Counted from the first letter of the stretch, positions 1-10,403 are shown. The stretch is DNA of 64,000 nucleotides from Nitrosomonas sp. (GCA_017879645.1 JAAEXZ010000002.1:19235-83234); one strand, 5' to 3'. Made by a program: numbers and translations. The notes: a model not told the origin generated them from the sequence alone.

Positions 1-513
1 ATGGTCTGATGTCGATGAAAAAACCTTGCCGTATTCTTCCGGCAGGATGGCAGCATAAGCCAGGATGCCTATTTCCTGCAGCAATCCGGCCAGAAACAGA
101 TCATCCAGATAATTGAGCGCCAGTTTCTCTCCCAGCGCCCGACAAGCCAGTGCGGAAGCTATCGAACGGCGCCAGAAGACATGGCTGTCAAAAGTCGGGC
201 GATCCGTCGTGTCGTCTTTCATCAGTGAATTGGCTAGAGAAAACGATAGTGCGATGACGATGACCGAATGTGTGCCGAGTATGCTGACGGCCTGACGGAT
301 GTTGGTGGCAATGCGACGGGACTTGTAGATCGGTGCATTGGCAGTTTTCAATAGCTTTGCAGAGAGTACGGGGTCCAGTGATATGTATTGGCAGGCTTTG
401 CCAATGTCCGCGTCGCTGTCATTGGCGAGCTCGATGATCTTGACTGCAACAGCAGGCAAGCTGGGTAGTGTCGTGCAATAGTTAAGCCGTGTTTTCAATT
501 TGTCATCAAGCAC
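1..513 (-). CDS. HDOD-domain signalling protein (3' end cut by window edge)
   Basis: The first 171 codons are visible; the rest lies to the left of the window. They form an HDOD domain: an LPSLP opening at residues 16-20, a SLDPVLSAKLLKTAN helix and an RQAVSILG helix, then the family's long helical tail. HDOD is a relative of HD-GYP without the catalytic metal ligands and usually acts in regulation, often joined to GGDEF or EAL domains; whether that is so here cannot be seen. A TAA stop directly precedes a GTG at 540. I prefer the GTG at 513 because AAAGG lies about 8 nt before it. The gene is divergent from pepA. Confidence 0.8.
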   Translation of the reverse strand, partial: MLDDKLKTRLNYCTTLPSLPAVAVKIIELANDSDADIGKACQYISLDPVLSAKLLKTANAPIYKSRRIATNIRQAVSILGTHSVIVIALSFSLANSLMKDDTTDRPTFDSHVFWRRSIASALACRALGEKLALNYLDDLFLAGLLQEIGILAYAAILPEEYGKVFSSTSDH

Positions 514-821
514 TTTATTGCCTTTATCGTGAGATATCACTTACAGATCATTTAATAACTGCATGATTATTCAAGCATGTGACATAAGGATAGCATCATA
601 ATCACAATTCATAGGTATTTTTTTCACCGATTTTGGGGTGCTTTCCGTCATTATGTGCAGCAAATACGAAGTATTTATGCTTTTAATCAGGCTGATGTAT
701 GCTATTCAGGTAAAATTGATTTGCTTTGGGTTTTTTGCAAACCGAGAGTGGGCTGTAGCTATTTATTCATCCCCCGGATTGCTAGACCAGTTACCGAGAA
801 TTCTTCATAAAGGAGCCTGAT

Positions 822-2321
822 GTGGATTTTGTTATAAAGGTGGGAACCCCTGAAAAACAGCGGGGTGCTTGTGCAGTGGTGGGAATATTTGAATCCAAGA
901 AATTGTCGGAATCGGCCAAGGTTCTCGATAGGGTGACACAGGGCTATCTCAAGACCATTCTCGCATCGGGAGACATGGATGGAAAAGCGGGCACGTCGCT
1001 GTTATTGCACAATGTGCCGGATACGCTGTTCAAGCGGGTATTGCTGGTTGGTTTGGGCAAAGAGCAGGAATTCAAGCAAAAATCATTTCAAGGTGCACTG
1101 GCAAATATTTTCAGCAGTCTGCAAAAGACAGCGGTTACCGATGCCACGGTGTTTTTATCTGATTTTCCGATCAGTGATCGTGCACTGGATTGGAAAGTGT
1201 CGCAGATCGTCGTTGTGGCTACCAACAGCTTGTATCGTTTTAATCAGTTGAAAAGCAAACCCGACAATGATCAGGGGCATCTGCGCAAGATGGTTTTGTG
1301 CATCGATCAGCGTACGGATCTGGCAGCGTGCGAAGCGGCTGTTCAACAAGGGCAGGCGATTGCTAATGGGATGAGTCTGGCAAAGGATTTGGGCAATCTA
1401 GCACCGAATATCTGCACTCCGACCTATCTGGCCAAGCAAGCCAAGGATCTGGCGAAGACCCACAAGATGAAAGCGTCGGTGCTGGAAGAAAAGGACATGG
1501 AAAAGCTGGGTATGGGGTCATTGCTGGCGGTGGCACAAGGTAGTGAGCAACCGGCCAAGCTGATCGTGTTGGAATATCACGGTGCTGCCAAAAAAGAGCA
1601 ACCTTATGTGCTGGTGGGTAAAGGCGTGACTTTCGATACCGGGGGGATCTCACTCAAACCGGCTGCAGAAATGGATGAAATGAAGTTTGACATGAGCGGT
1701 GCTGCCAGTGTCCTTGGGACACTACGGGCCGTAGCTGAATTGAAATTACCCATCAATGTGGTGGGAATCATACCGACCACGGAAAACATGCCCAGTGGTC
1801 GGGCTACGAAACCCGGAGATGTGGTGACCAGCCTGTCCGGCCAGACCATCGAGATTCTGAATACCGATGCGGAGGGTCGACTGATCCTGTGCGACGCGCT
1901 GACCTATGCCGAACGCTATAACCCCAAGGCGGTGATCGATATCGCCACGTTGACGGGTGCCTGTGTCATTGCACTGGGCAATTTCACCACGGGCTTGATG
2001 AGCAATAACGATAAACTGGCTCAAAATCTGCTCGCTGCTGGCGAACAGACCGGTGATCGTGCCTGGCAATTGCCACTGTGGGATGAGTATCAGGAATTGC
2101 TGAAAAGCAATTTTGCAGACATGGCAAATATTGGGGGACGTGCCGCAGGTACGATTTCCGCTGCCTGTTTTCTGTCACGTTTTACCGGCAAGTACCATTG
2201 GGCGCATCTCGACATAGCCGGTACGGCATGGAAATCTGGCAGGGAAAAAGGTTCTACGGGTAGGCCGGTACCGTTGCTCACACAATATCTGATGACAGAA
2301 GCCCGATCTGTTGCAATCTAG
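822..2321 (+). CDS. pepA: Leucyl aminopeptidase PepA
   Basis: This is a cytosolic M17 metallo-aminopeptidase that removes N-terminal residues (leucine preferred) from peptides; in some bacteria it also binds DNA at Xer/cer sites. At 499 aa it has the normal family length. The variable N-terminal domain spans about residues 1-170 and the catalytic domain follows. The M17 signature NTDAEGRL is at residues 347-354, and the upstream metal and catalytic lysine region reads GKGVTFDTGGISLK. The start is GTG at 822: AGGAG sits 6 nt upstream, and the overlapping ATG at 820 meets a stop after five codons. It heads a rightward run with holC and a small unknown gene. Confidence 0.97.
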   Translation: MDFVIKVGTPEKQRGACAVVGIFESKKLSESAKVLDRVTQGYLKTILASGDMDGKAGTSLLLHNVPDTLFKRVLLVGLGKEQEFKQKSFQGALANIFSSLQKTAVTDATVFLSDFPISDRALDWKVSQIVVVATNSLYRFNQLKSKPDNDQGHLRKMVLCIDQRTDLAACEAAVQQGQAIANGMSLAKDLGNLAPNICTPTYLAKQAKDLAKTHKMKASVLEEKDMEKLGMGSLLAVAQGSEQPAKLIVLEYHGAAKKEQPYVLVGKGVTFDTGGISLKPAAEMDEMKFDMSGAASVLGTLRAVAELKLPINVVGIIPTTENMPSGRATKPGDVVTSLSGQTIEILNTDAEGRLILCDALTYAERYNPKAVIDIATLTGACVIALGNFTTGLMSNNDKLAQNLLAAGEQTGDRAWQLPLWDEYQELLKSNFADMANIGGRAAGTISAACFLSRFTGKYHWAHLDIAGTAWKSGREKGSTGRPVPLLTQYLMTEARSVAI

Positions 2322-2403
2322 GAAACAAGCAAATGGCGTTCAGTGAGATTCTGGCTGATACGGCCTGCGGCCTGCACTGGTTGTCCTGTTTGTCGCACAG
2401 ACC

Positions 2404-2829
2404 ATGACGCCCCGGATTATTTTTTATTCGGGTTCCAGGGATAAGTTGCTGACGGCATGCCGGTTATGTGCAAAGGCTGTGCGACAGAATATGGGCATGC
2501 TGGTGTATGTTCCTGATGCACGGGTGCGCGATGAACTGGATAAGCTTTTGTGGACTTTCTCGTCGACCAGTTTCGTTGCGCACTGCGATATCCGCGATGA
2601 GGATTTGGTCGCCATGACGCCTGTGGTTCTGACTGATAAAATGGTGACCGACACAAAGTTTACCGCCCTGCTTAATCTGCATCAGCACTGTCCACCGGAA
2701 TATGAAGGCTTCGAACGCTTGATTGAAATCGCCGGAGAAGTCGACCAGGACAAGCAGGCGGCTCGGGAACGCTATCGTTTTTACAAAGAGGCAGGGCATG
2801 AAATTCAACACTACGATCTTACGGATTGA
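2404..2829 (+). CDS. holC: DNA polymerase III chi subunit HolC
   Basis: Chi is the clamp-loader accessory subunit that links the replisome to single-stranded DNA-binding protein, acting with psi. The 141-aa length fits the family. Visible features are the N-terminal strand RIIFYSGSRDKLLTACRL, the conserved LCAKAV helix, the DELDKLLWTF segment and the VVLTDK stretch. It begins 82 nt after pepA, an arrangement (pepA-holC-valS) common in gamma- and betaproteobacteria, which supports the call. The ATG at 2404 is the first usable start. The protein is poorly conserved between genera, so the assignment rests on motif pattern plus position. Confidence 0.93.
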   Translation: MTPRIIFYSGSRDKLLTACRLCAKAVRQNMGMLVYVPDARVRDELDKLLWTFSSTSFVAHCDIRDEDLVAMTPVVLTDKMVTDTKFTALLNLHQHCPPEYEGFERLIEIAGEVDQDKQAARERYRFYKEAGHEIQHYDLTD

Positions 2830-2868
2830 GTCGAATCGAAAACCTGCCGGCTTCGGAAGAGTATCAAC

Positions 2869-3249
2869 ATGAATGATGAAAAAAATACAGTCGAATCGGA
2901 TCTGGACGATGCGATATTGACCAAATTCAGCAATCTGCTGAATAAATACCATAATCCCGCCAATCTTAATCCGCACGCCGAAGCTGCTCCGGTAACGCAG
3001 TCGATGTCGGCTGCTGATCAGCCGGACCACCTGCCGGCTGCTACGGTTGTGACGAGTATTCCCGTTCTGACTGAGGCGGTGATACTCGATGCTATTGAGC
3101 CGGCTGCACAATCCGAGTCCATCAAACCGGTTCGTACTATTCTCGATGCGGCTCTGAAAGACGCTAATATCGCCATGACTTACGCAGACCGATGTGCATT
3201 GGCGGATGCACTGGAAATACGCTGGGCGGAGCACTTCAAGTCGACATGA
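2869..3249 (+). CDS. Hypothetical 126-aa acidic protein between holC and valS
   Basis: I do not recognise a named domain. The protein is acidic and alanine-rich. An N-terminal helix (about residues 10-30, DAILTKFSNLLNKYH) is followed by a low-complexity Ala/Pro/Val linker and a C-terminal helical segment (about 90-126, ILDAALKDANIAMTYADRCA). There is no signal peptide or membrane span. It starts 39 nt after holC, so it is probably co-transcribed with it, and it precedes valS. Its place in a replication/translation housekeeping run suggests a conserved small cytosolic protein, but no function can be assigned. Confidence 0.7.
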   Translation: MNDEKNTVESDLDDAILTKFSNLLNKYHNPANLNPHAEAAPVTQSMSAADQPDHLPAATVVTSIPVLTEAVILDAIEPAAQSESIKPVRTILDAALKDANIAMTYADRCALADALEIRWAEHFKST

Positions 3250-3349
3250 ACGGATCGAGCCGAAGGACTGCGCTATTCAGCAACTGATCTGGCTCGGCTT
3301 CTACTTCTTACTGAATATGTGGCATTTCATGCGGATTCAGCATCCGCGT

Positions 3350-3355
3350 TATAAT
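3350..3355 (+). promoter_or_regulatory. Likely -10 box of a valS promoter
   Basis: A perfect TATAAT lies 40 nt before the valS start, in a 146-nt gap after the small unknown gene. No good -35 hexamer stands at the ideal distance: TTTCAT at 3325-3330 is weak and 19 nt away. The call rests on the -10 alone. Confidence 0.45.
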
Positions 3356-3395
3356 GCTGCTCTAGTTTTTTACCCTTTTATTCAATACAAAATTC

Positions 3396-6158
3396 ATGGA
3401 ACTCGAAAAAAGCTTTGATCCCAAACTGATCGAGAATCGCTGGTACGCTATTTGGGAAGCGGCCGGCTATTTCAAACCGAATACCGTACCGGATCGCTCT
3501 GCCTACTGCATCATGCTACCGCCGCCGAATGTGACCGGAACGCTGCACATGGGGCATGCATTCCAGCATACCCTGATGGATGCCTTGATTCGCTATCACC
3601 GGATGCTCGGTGATAACACGTTGTGGCAAGCAGGAACGGATCATGCCGGTATCGCCACGCAAATCGTGGTTGAGCGTCAGCTGGACCAACAGAAACTGGA
3701 TCGCCGCGAAATGGGGCGCGAAGCTTTTTTGCAGCGCGTATGGCAATGGAAGGAAGAATCCGGTTCCACCATTACAAGACAAATGCGGCGCCTGGGTACA
3801 TCGTGCGACTGGACCAGAGAGCGGTTCACCATGGATGCCGAATTGTCGCGTGCCGTGACGGAAGTGTTTGTGCGGTTGTATCGGGAGGGATTGATTTATC
3901 GGGGCAAGCGTCTGGTGAACTGGGATCCTGTATTGCAGACGGCTGTATCCGACCTGGAGGTGGTAGCAACCGAAGAGAACGGTTCCCTGTGGCATATCCG
4001 TTACCCACTGGAATCCACTGATGGGACTTCCGGCGTTGCAGATGCGGCATTGATCGTTGCAACCACCCGGCCGGAGACCATGCTGGGGGATGTGGCCGTG
4101 GCGGTGCATCCTGATGATGTTCGGTATCAGCACCTGATCGGACGCCATGTCCGTTTACCTTTGTGCGAACGCACCATTCCCATCATCGCCGATACCTATG
4201 TGGACCGGGAATTCGGTACGGGGTGCGTCAAAATTACCCCGGCGCATGATTTCAATGACTATCAGGTGGGGCAGCGACATCATCTGGTGCCCATTAACAT
4301 TTTGACCCTGGATGGAAAGATCAACGATATGGCGCCGGTCGAGTATCAGGGCATGGACCGTTTCGACGCGCGCAAGAAAATTATTGCTGATCTGCAAGCG
4401 CAGGGTTTTCTGGTGGAAACAAAAGCGCACAAGCTCATGGCGCCGCGGGGAGATCGAACCAATACGATCATCGAACCGATGCTGACAGACCAGTGGTACG
4501 TGGCCATGGACGGACTGGCCAAGCGTGGACTGGAAGTCGTAGCCAATGGCGAAGTGCGATTCACACCGGAAAACTGGACGCATGTCTACAACCAGTGGCT
4601 GGAAAATATCCAGGACTGGTGCATATCGCGCCAGCTCTGGTGGGGACACCGAATTCCTGCCTGGTACGATGAGGAAGGCAATGTCTACGTCGCGCATTCC
4701 CTGGAGGAAGCACGGCAATTGTCGGGTAAACAGGATTTGCGGCAGGATGACGATGTGCTCGATACCTGGTTTTCATCGGCGCTATGGCCTTTCTCAACGT
4801 TGGGGTGGCCTGATGAAACGGCGGAGCTGAAGACATTCCTGCCTACCTCAGTGCTGATTACCGGTTTTGACATCATTTTCTTCTGGGTAGCGCGCATGGT
4901 GATGATGTCGCTGCATTTCACGGGCAAGGTTCCCTTCAAGGAAGTGTATATCACGGGACTGATTCGCGATGCGGAAGGCCAGAAAATGAGCAAATCCAAG
5001 GGCAACGTGCTCGATCCGCTGGATCTGATCGATGGCATCGCGTTGTCCGATCTGCTGGCCAAGCGTACCACCGGCCTGATGAATCCGAAACAGGCCGATG
5101 CCATTGCGCAGACTACGCGCAAACATTTTTCCGATGGTATTCCGGCGTTCGGAACCGATGCGCTGCGTTTTACTTTTGCTAGCCTGGCTTCGCATGGTCG
5201 GGATATCAAGTTTGACATGCAGCGCTGCGAAGGTTACCGCAATTTCTGTAACAAGTTGTGGAATGCAACCCGTTACGTCTTGATGAATTGCGAAGGCAAG
5301 GACACTGGCACAGATGAATCCCTGCCATTGGTGTATTCCGATGCAGATCGATGGATGATCAGCCGGTTGCAGCAGGCCGAACAGGCGGTGGAACAGGCAT
5401 TTGCGAGCTACCGTTTCGATCTCGTGGCGCGGGAGCTCTATGAGCTGGTCTGGGATGAATATTGCGACTGGTACGTTGAACTGGCCAAGGTGCAACTACA
5501 AACACCCGATGAATCGGTACAGCGTGCAACCCGTCGTACACTGGTGCGTGTACTCGAAACCATGTTGCGGCTGGCGCATCCGGTCATACCTTTTATCACT
5601 GAGGAGTTGTGGCAGAAAGTCTCTCCTCTGGCAGGGCGGCAAGATAGCAGCATCATGTGTCAGACCTATCCCCAAGCGGATCGACAAAGAATCGATGAGC
5701 AGGCGATACAGTCAATTGTATTGCTTAAAGATATGGTGAATGCATGCCGTACATTACGGAGTGAAATGAATTTGTCACCGGCAGTGAAAGTGCCATTGCT
5801 GGCCATAGGTAATCAGCAAATTCTGAATCAGTTTTCGCGTTATTTGATGGCGTTGGCAAAATTGGCGGACATTGACTGTCGCTCAGATGAATTACCCGAT
5901 GTTGATGCTCCGGTTTCGATTGTCGGTGAATTTAGACTGATGTTGAAAGTCGAAGTGGATGTCAACGCCGAGCGTGAACGTCTGAAGAAAGAAATCGGAC
6001 GTATCGAGACGGAAGTCGCCAAAGCCAGTTCGAAACTGGGTAATCCCGGATTTGTCGAACGCGCACCGGCACATGTAGTGGTGCAGGAACAGGAACGGTT
6101 GGCGGCTTTCAATGCGAAGCTGGAAAAACTGAGGGAACAGTTGCACAGGTTGGGATAA
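3396..6158 (+). CDS. valS: Valyl-tRNA synthetase
   Basis: This class I aminoacyl-tRNA synthetase charges tRNA-Val and edits mischarged threonine. It is 920 aa. The HIGH-type motif is HMGH at residues 51-54, preceded by PPPNVTGTL. The editing domain (CP1) lies at about 190-350 and includes [11 protein letters not shown]. The KMSKS motif is at residues 530-534. An anticodon-binding helical domain follows, and the C-terminal arm (about 855-920) is the coiled coil typical of ValRS ([19 protein letters not shown]). The gene starts 146 nt after the preceding unknown gene and probably has its own promoter. It is complete. Confidence 0.98.
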   Translation: MELEKSFDPKLIENRWYAIWEAAGYFKPNTVPDRSAYCIMLPPPNVTGTLHMGHAFQHTLMDALIRYHRMLGDNTLWQAGTDHAGIATQIVVERQLDQQKLDRREMGREAFLQRVWQWKEESGSTITRQMRRLGTSCDWTRERFTMDAELSRAVTEVFVRLYREGLIYRGKRLVNWDPVLQTAVSDLEVVATEENGSLWHIRYPLESTDGTSGVADAALIVATTRPETMLGDVAVAVHPDDVRYQHLIGRHVRLPLCERTIPIIADTYVDREFGTGCVKITPAHDFNDYQVGQRHHLVPINILTLDGKINDMAPVEYQGMDRFDARKKIIADLQAQGFLVETKAHKLMAPRGDRTNTIIEPMLTDQWYVAMDGLAKRGLEVVANGEVRFTPENWTHVYNQWLENIQDWCISRQLWWGHRIPAWYDEEGNVYVAHSLEEARQLSGKQDLRQDDDVLDTWFSSALWPFSTLGWPDETAELKTFLPTSVLITGFDIIFFWVARMVMMSLHFTGKVPFKEVYITGLIRDAEGQKMSKSKGNVLDPLDLIDGIALSDLLAKRTTGLMNPKQADAIAQTTRKHFSDGIPAFGTDALRFTFASLASHGRDIKFDMQRCEGYRNFCNKLWNATRYVLMNCEGKDTGTDESLPLVYSDADRWMISRLQQAEQAVEQAFASYRFDLVARELYELVWDEYCDWYVELAKVQLQTPDESVQRATRRTLVRVLETMLRLAHPVIPFITEELWQKVSPLAGRQDSSIMCQTYPQADRQRIDEQAIQSIVLLKDMVNACRTLRSEMNLSPAVKVPLLAIGNQQILNQFSRYLMALAKLADIDCRSDELPDVDAPVSIVGEFRLMLKVEVDVNAERERLKKEIGRIETEVAKASSKLGNPGFVERAPAHVVVQEQERLAAFNAKLEKLREQLHRLG

Positions 6159-6217
6159 CCGGAATACTTGTCCGTTTTCCGGGACCGATGGTTAATCACC
6201 TTATCATTTATGACTAG

Positions 6218-7456
6218 ATGATAAAAAAGATAAAAGCGAGAGATGCCCGTTTGGGGATGTATATTCACGAAATTCGTGGCAGCTGGCTTGAGCATCCTTT
6301 CTGGAGAAAGTCGTTCAAACTGGAAAGTCAGAAGGATCTCAACACGCTGCTGAGGTGCAATTTTGACGAACTGTGGATTGATACCCAGAAAGGTCTGGAT
6401 GTTCAAGCCGAGCTTATCGTGGATGAAACGGTGATTGTGTCTGTTGAGCAAGAAACCATCGTGGAAGATCCCATCCCTGAGCCGGTCAAGCCTGCCAAGC
6501 CAGTTAGGAAAGCAATTGTGCAGACGTCACTGGATGAAGAACTGAGCACTGCCAAAACGATACATCACAAGGCCAAGCAAGTTGTCACCTCGATGTTCAA
6601 TGAGGTGCGCATGGGCAATGCACTGGAAATTCAGGGAGCAGAGGCGCTGGTTGAGGAAATCAACCAGTCCATCGTACGCAACCCGAACGCGCTGCTGAGT
6701 TTGACCCGTCTGAAAAATGCAGATGAATACACCTACCTGCATTCTGTTGCTGTGTGCATGCTAATGATCGCTCTGGCTAAGCAATTGGATCTCGATGAAA
6801 CTCAGGTGCAACAGGCTGGTATGGCCGGGTTGCTGCATGACGTGGGTAAAATGGCTATACCGAATGAGGTGCTCAACAAATCCCAGAAACTGTCCGATCA
6901 CGAATTTGCTTTGATCAAGCAGCATCCGCAGCGTGGCTGGGAGATCCTGAAGGCGTGCTATCAAGTCGAAGAAACGGTACTGGATGTATGCCTGCATCAC
7001 CATGAACGTGTCGATGGACGGGGTTATCCGGACAAACTGTCGGGTGATCAATTGTCCCTTTTTGCACGCATGGGGGCAGTTTGTGATGTGTACGATGCCA
7101 TCAGTTCCGATCGCTGCTACAAGAAAGCTTGGGGACCTGCCGAATCGATTCGCAAAATGGCTGCATGGTGTGACGGACACTTCGATGAAGTGGTATTTCA
7201 TGCATTCGTCAAAACCATCGGTATCTATCCGAACGGTACGCTGGTCAAACTGAAATCCGGGCGCTTGGGCGTAGTCATCGAGCAATCCAGGAAAAGCCTG
7301 ACCACGCCCATCTTGAAGGTTTTCTTCTCCACGAGCACGGATGCTCCTGTTCCAATTGAGATTATCGATCTGTCAAAAACGGAGGATAAGATCGATAGTA
7401 TTGAAGATCCCCAAAAATGGCAGTTGGATATTTCGCGCGTTCAGGGCATTACTTAG
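6218..7456 (+). CDS. HD-GYP phosphodiesterase with N-terminal DUF3391
   Basis: This 412-aa cytosolic protein is likely to hydrolyse cyclic di-GMP. The N-terminal part (about 1-130) matches DUF3391: LGMYIHEIRGSWLEHPFW followed by a charged linker rich in Pro/Val/Glu. The HD-GYP domain has the metal pair H207-D208 (LLHDVGK), then HHHERVDG at 260-267 and the GYP triplet at 269-271, so the catalytic signature is intact. A short C-terminal domain resembles the tail of this family (GTLVKLKSGRLGVV). It is transcribed in the same direction as valS and faces the metallo-hydrolase gene. Given the flagellar genes in the window, a role in switching between motile and sessile states is plausible but inferred. 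Confidence 0.92.
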   Translation: MIKKIKARDARLGMYIHEIRGSWLEHPFWRKSFKLESQKDLNTLLRCNFDELWIDTQKGLDVQAELIVDETVIVSVEQETIVEDPIPEPVKPAKPVRKAIVQTSLDEELSTAKTIHHKAKQVVTSMFNEVRMGNALEIQGAEALVEEINQSIVRNPNALLSLTRLKNADEYTYLHSVAVCMLMIALAKQLDLDETQVQQAGMAGLLHDVGKMAIPNEVLNKSQKLSDHEFALIKQHPQRGWEILKACYQVEETVLDVCLHHHERVDGRGYPDKLSGDQLSLFARMGAVCDVYDAISSDRCYKKAWGPAESIRKMAAWCDGHFDEVVFHAFVKTIGIYPNGTLVKLKSGRLGVVIEQSRKSLTTPILKVFFSTSTDAPVPIEIIDLSKTEDKIDSIEDPQKWQLDISRVQGIT

Positions 7457-7499
7457 GCTTATTCATTATCCGACTGCGATCTGGCTGGTTTCGCAACTT

Positions 7500-8894
7500 T
7501 CAAAGTTGAACAACCGATAGATGTTCGGGAATGCTGGCTGGCCAGTGTAATTGCTCATCAATCGCACGAACCAGTGCACTGGAATTGGAGAGTTCGCCAT
7601 GCACGACCAGAATTTTTTCCGGTCTGTTGTGGAAATGTCCCAGCCAGCGCAGCAGTCCTGCCTGATCGGCATGCGCCGATAGTCCGCCTATCGTGTGGAT
7701 TGTTGCCCGGACACGTACTTCCTGACCATAAATCCTGACTTGTCTTGCACCGTCGACCAATCTTCTACCCAACGTTCTTTCCGCCTGAAATCCGGTAATG
7801 ATGATGCTGCATTCCGGTCGGTCCAGATTGTATTTCAGGTGATGCTTGATGCGACCCGCATCGCACATGCCGCTGGCAGATATGATAATGATGCCGTTCA
7901 TCTGGTTCAGCAGCATGGATTCGGCAATATCCTGCACAAAATGGATCCGTGGTTTCCGGGTATTCTGCATCATCCACTGCAATGTATCCGCGCTTTCCTG
8001 ATCAAGTAGTGCGATATGTTTCAGCGTGATTTCAGTTGCGGTTTTGGCCATCGGAGAGTCGACATAAATATCCATTTCACCCAGTTTGCCCTTGCGGTAC
8101 AGGTCAATCAGCAGAAACAGCAGATCCTGAGTGCGTCCGACCGTAAACGCCGGGATAATCACGTTACCACCGTCATTATTGAGCGTGCGATTGATCGCCT
8201 CGGTAAGTTCGATCAGCGTATCGTCCATCGTGCGATGCAGGCGGTTACCATAAGTGGATTCGATCAATACGATGTTGGCCTGATCGATCAGTACGGGATC
8301 GCGCACGATAGGATGACCCGGTTGGCCAAGATCACCGGAAAAAACAATTTTTTTGTTTGCGTTCCCTGTTTTGATCCATAGCTCGATGATTGCAGAACCC
8401 AGGATGTGTCCGGCATCCTGGAAACGGCAGCGAATTGCAGTGTGAGGGGTGATTTCGGTAGCGTAATCGACAGTGACGAGCTGATTGAGTAAGGTTTCGG
8501 CCTGAGTCACGGTATAGAGCGGGGCCAGATCCTGGGCTGTTTGGGTATGGCGGCGCGATTTGTTGCGCCACTCGACTTCCTTCTCCTGGATATGGGCGCT
8601 GTCCTTCAGCATGACCTGCAGCAAATCGGCTGTCGCCGTCGTGCAGTAAACGGGCCCTCTGAATCCCCACGCGGCAAGGCGTGGCAGCAACCCGGAATGA
8701 TCAATGTGGGCATGCGTCAGCAAGACGAAATCCAGTGTTTTGGGATCGAATGCAAATGCATTGCGATTCTTTCTGTCTGCTTCCCGTCCACCCTGGAACA
8801 TGCCGCAGTCAACGAGGAATTTGACGCTTCCGGTTTCGATCAGGTAACTCGAACCGGTTACCTCACCCGCAGCGCCCAGAAAAGTCAGTTGCAT
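7500..8894 (-). CDS. Beta-CASP metallo-beta-lactamase fold RNase-like protein
   Basis: This 464-aa protein is of the CPSF/YSH1-like MBL family, which contains RNA-processing nucleases. The zinc motif H-x-H-x-D-H is at residues 61-66 (THAHIDHSG). A beta-CASP insert follows, with the SGDLGQPGHPI and ESTYGNRLHR blocks. The C-terminal RMMBL region has SAHADQAGLL. No signal peptide is visible, so it should be cytosolic. The substrate is unknown: bacterial relatives act as endo/exoribonucleases in vitro, while others have no known target. The gene follows bioA by 23 nt on the same strand and converges on the HD-GYP gene. Confidence 0.92.
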   Translation of the reverse strand: MQLTFLGAAGEVTGSSYLIETGSVKFLVDCGMFQGGREADRKNRNAFAFDPKTLDFVLLTHAHIDHSGLLPRLAAWGFRGPVYCTTATADLLQVMLKDSAHIQEKEVEWRNKSRRHTQTAQDLAPLYTVTQAETLLNQLVTVDYATEITPHTAIRCRFQDAGHILGSAIIELWIKTGNANKKIVFSGDLGQPGHPIVRDPVLIDQANIVLIESTYGNRLHRTMDDTLIELTEAINRTLNNDGGNVIIPAFTVGRTQDLLFLLIDLYRKGKLGEMDIYVDSPMAKTATEITLKHIALLDQESADTLQWMMQNTRKPRIHFVQDIAESMLLNQMNGIIIISASGMCDAGRIKHHLKYNLDRPECSIIITGFQAERTLGRRLVDGARQVRIYGQEVRVRATIHTIGGLSAHADQAGLLRWLGHFHNRPEKILVVHGELSNSSALVRAIDEQLHWPASIPEHLSVVQL

Positions 8895-8917
8895 AGCATT
8901 ATTCCTCCAGCAGGATG

Positions 8918-10258
8918 TCAGAGCAGGGTATCAAGGACTTGTCGTGTTCCTGCAACCAGTAACTGCATTTCGTCTTCGGTGATGACATAGGGCGGCATGA
9001 AATAGATGGTTTTGCCCAAAGGTCGCAGCAAAAGCTGTTGCTGCAATCCAGCCTGAAAGCATTTCGCGGCGAAGTCAACATCTTGGGTATCGACATCAAA
9101 CGCCCAGATCATGCCGCAATGCCGGAAATGCCTGACTTTCGGATGTTCGGTCAAGGCTGCGACAAGGGAATTCATATGGGCGGCCTTGTGCTGGTTCGTT
9201 TCGAGAACCTGGTTGCGTTCGATAAGCTCCAGGGTTGCCAAAGCGGCACGGCAGGCGAGGGCGTTTCCGGTGTGCGAATGCGAATGCAGAAAGGCCCGAG
9301 CCGTTCTGTCGTCATAGAAAGCCTGGTAAATCGTATCGGTTGTCATGACCACCGAGAGCGGCAGGTAGCCACCGCTCAATCCCTTGGAAAGACACAGGAA
9401 ATCCGGTGCGATGGCAGCCTGGTTGCAGGCAAACAGCGTGCCGGTACGACCAAATCCAACCGCTATTTCGTCCGCAATCAGGTGTACCTGATAGCGTGTG
9501 CAGATTTCACGGGCGCGTTGCAGATAGACAGGGTGGTACATACCCATGCCCATTGCACCCTGAACCAGGGGTTCCAGAATCAGTGCAGCGGTTTCGGCAT
9601 GGTGTTTTGCCAGATGATTTTCTAAAGTCATGGCGGCGCGCAGTGCATAATCCTGCGCCGATTCACCCGCCTCGGCATAACGCCAGTCTGGTGTCTGCAC
9701 ATGCGTGCCGGGGCGCAGCAGCGGTTCGTAGGTTTGTCTGAAAAGGGGTACGTCGGTGACGGACAGGGCTCCCAGCGTTTCGCCGTGGTAATCGTTTTGC
9801 AAACTGACAAAACGATTCTTTTCGGGGTGACCTGCTAATAGCCAGTAGTGAAAGCTCATTTTCAACGCAATCTCGATGGCCGACGCGCCATCGCTGGCAT
9901 AGAAGCAATGTCCCAAAGTGCCGGGGGCTATCTGCTGCAGGCGCTCGGACAACATTACAACCGGCTCATGGGTGAATCCGGCCAACATGACGTGTTCGAT
10001 TTTTTCCAGTTGATCGCGGATTGCTGCATTGATGTGAGGGTGAGCGTGTCCAAACAGATTGACCCACCAGGAACTGATTGCATCGAGATAGCGCTGACCG
10101 TGCGTGTCATAAAGCCATACGCCCTTGCCACTGGCTATTGGCACCAGAGGAATCTGCTCATGTTGTTTCATCTGGGTGCAGGGATGCCAAACGGCAGTAA
10201 GGCTTCGCTGTTGCAATTCTGGCGCGGATGTAGCGGAGGGGTAACGGGTATCTGACAT
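8918..10258 (-). CDS. bioA: Adenosylmethionine-8-amino-7-oxononanoate aminotransferase BioA
   Basis: BioA makes 7,8-diaminopelargonate from 7-keto-8-aminopelargonate with S-adenosylmethionine as amino donor, the penultimate stage of biotin synthesis. It is a class III PLP aminotransferase of 446 aa. The BioA-specific start HPCTQMKQHE is seen near residue 25, SSWWVNLFGHAHP near 62-74, the PLP-facing DEIAVGFGRTG near 263, and the Schiff-base lysine at K292 in LSKGLSGGY. The frame is open a further 38 codons upstream, but the ATG at 10258 fits the family's N-terminus and avoids overlap with the divergent gene. No other bio gene lies in the window. Confidence 0.95.
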   Translation of the reverse strand: MSDTRYPSATSAPELQQRSLTAVWHPCTQMKQHEQIPLVPIASGKGVWLYDTHGQRYLDAISSWWVNLFGHAHPHINAAIRDQLEKIEHVMLAGFTHEPVVMLSERLQQIAPGTLGHCFYASDGASAIEIALKMSFHYWLLAGHPEKNRFVSLQNDYHGETLGALSVTDVPLFRQTYEPLLRPGTHVQTPDWRYAEAGESAQDYALRAAMTLENHLAKHHAETAALILEPLVQGAMGMGMYHPVYLQRAREICTRYQVHLIADEIAVGFGRTGTLFACNQAAIAPDFLCLSKGLSGGYLPLSVVMTTDTIYQAFYDDRTARAFLHSHSHTGNALACRAALATLELIERNQVLETNQHKAAHMNSLVAALTEHPKVRHFRHCGMIWAFDVDTQDVDFAAKCFQAGLQQQLLLRPLGKTIYFMPPYVITEDEMQLLVAGTRQVLDTLL

Positions 10259-10403
10259 GTTCTGGTTTAAATGGATTAGCGGAAATTCCAAGGCTATGTG
10301 ACATGTATTGTAGACCATGAGGGGGCATTTTTCAGAGGTTTTGACCCGCAATGTGTTCCTTGGTACATTCAAAATTTCAACCGGAAATACGGGCTATATT
10401 GAT

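Noticed and set aside
638-820. Plus-strand open frame before pepA (60 codons)
   Set aside because: No ribosome site, no recognisable protein pattern, and it occupies the promoter region between divergent genes.
2464-3234. Long minus-strand open frame (256 codons)
   Set aside because: Antisense shadow of holC and the 126-aa gene; residue pattern is not protein-like.
10259-10403. Upstream extensions of bioA (to 10372) and of the DUF3422 gene (from 10317)
   Set aside because: They would overlap each other on opposite strands and add residues foreign to both families.
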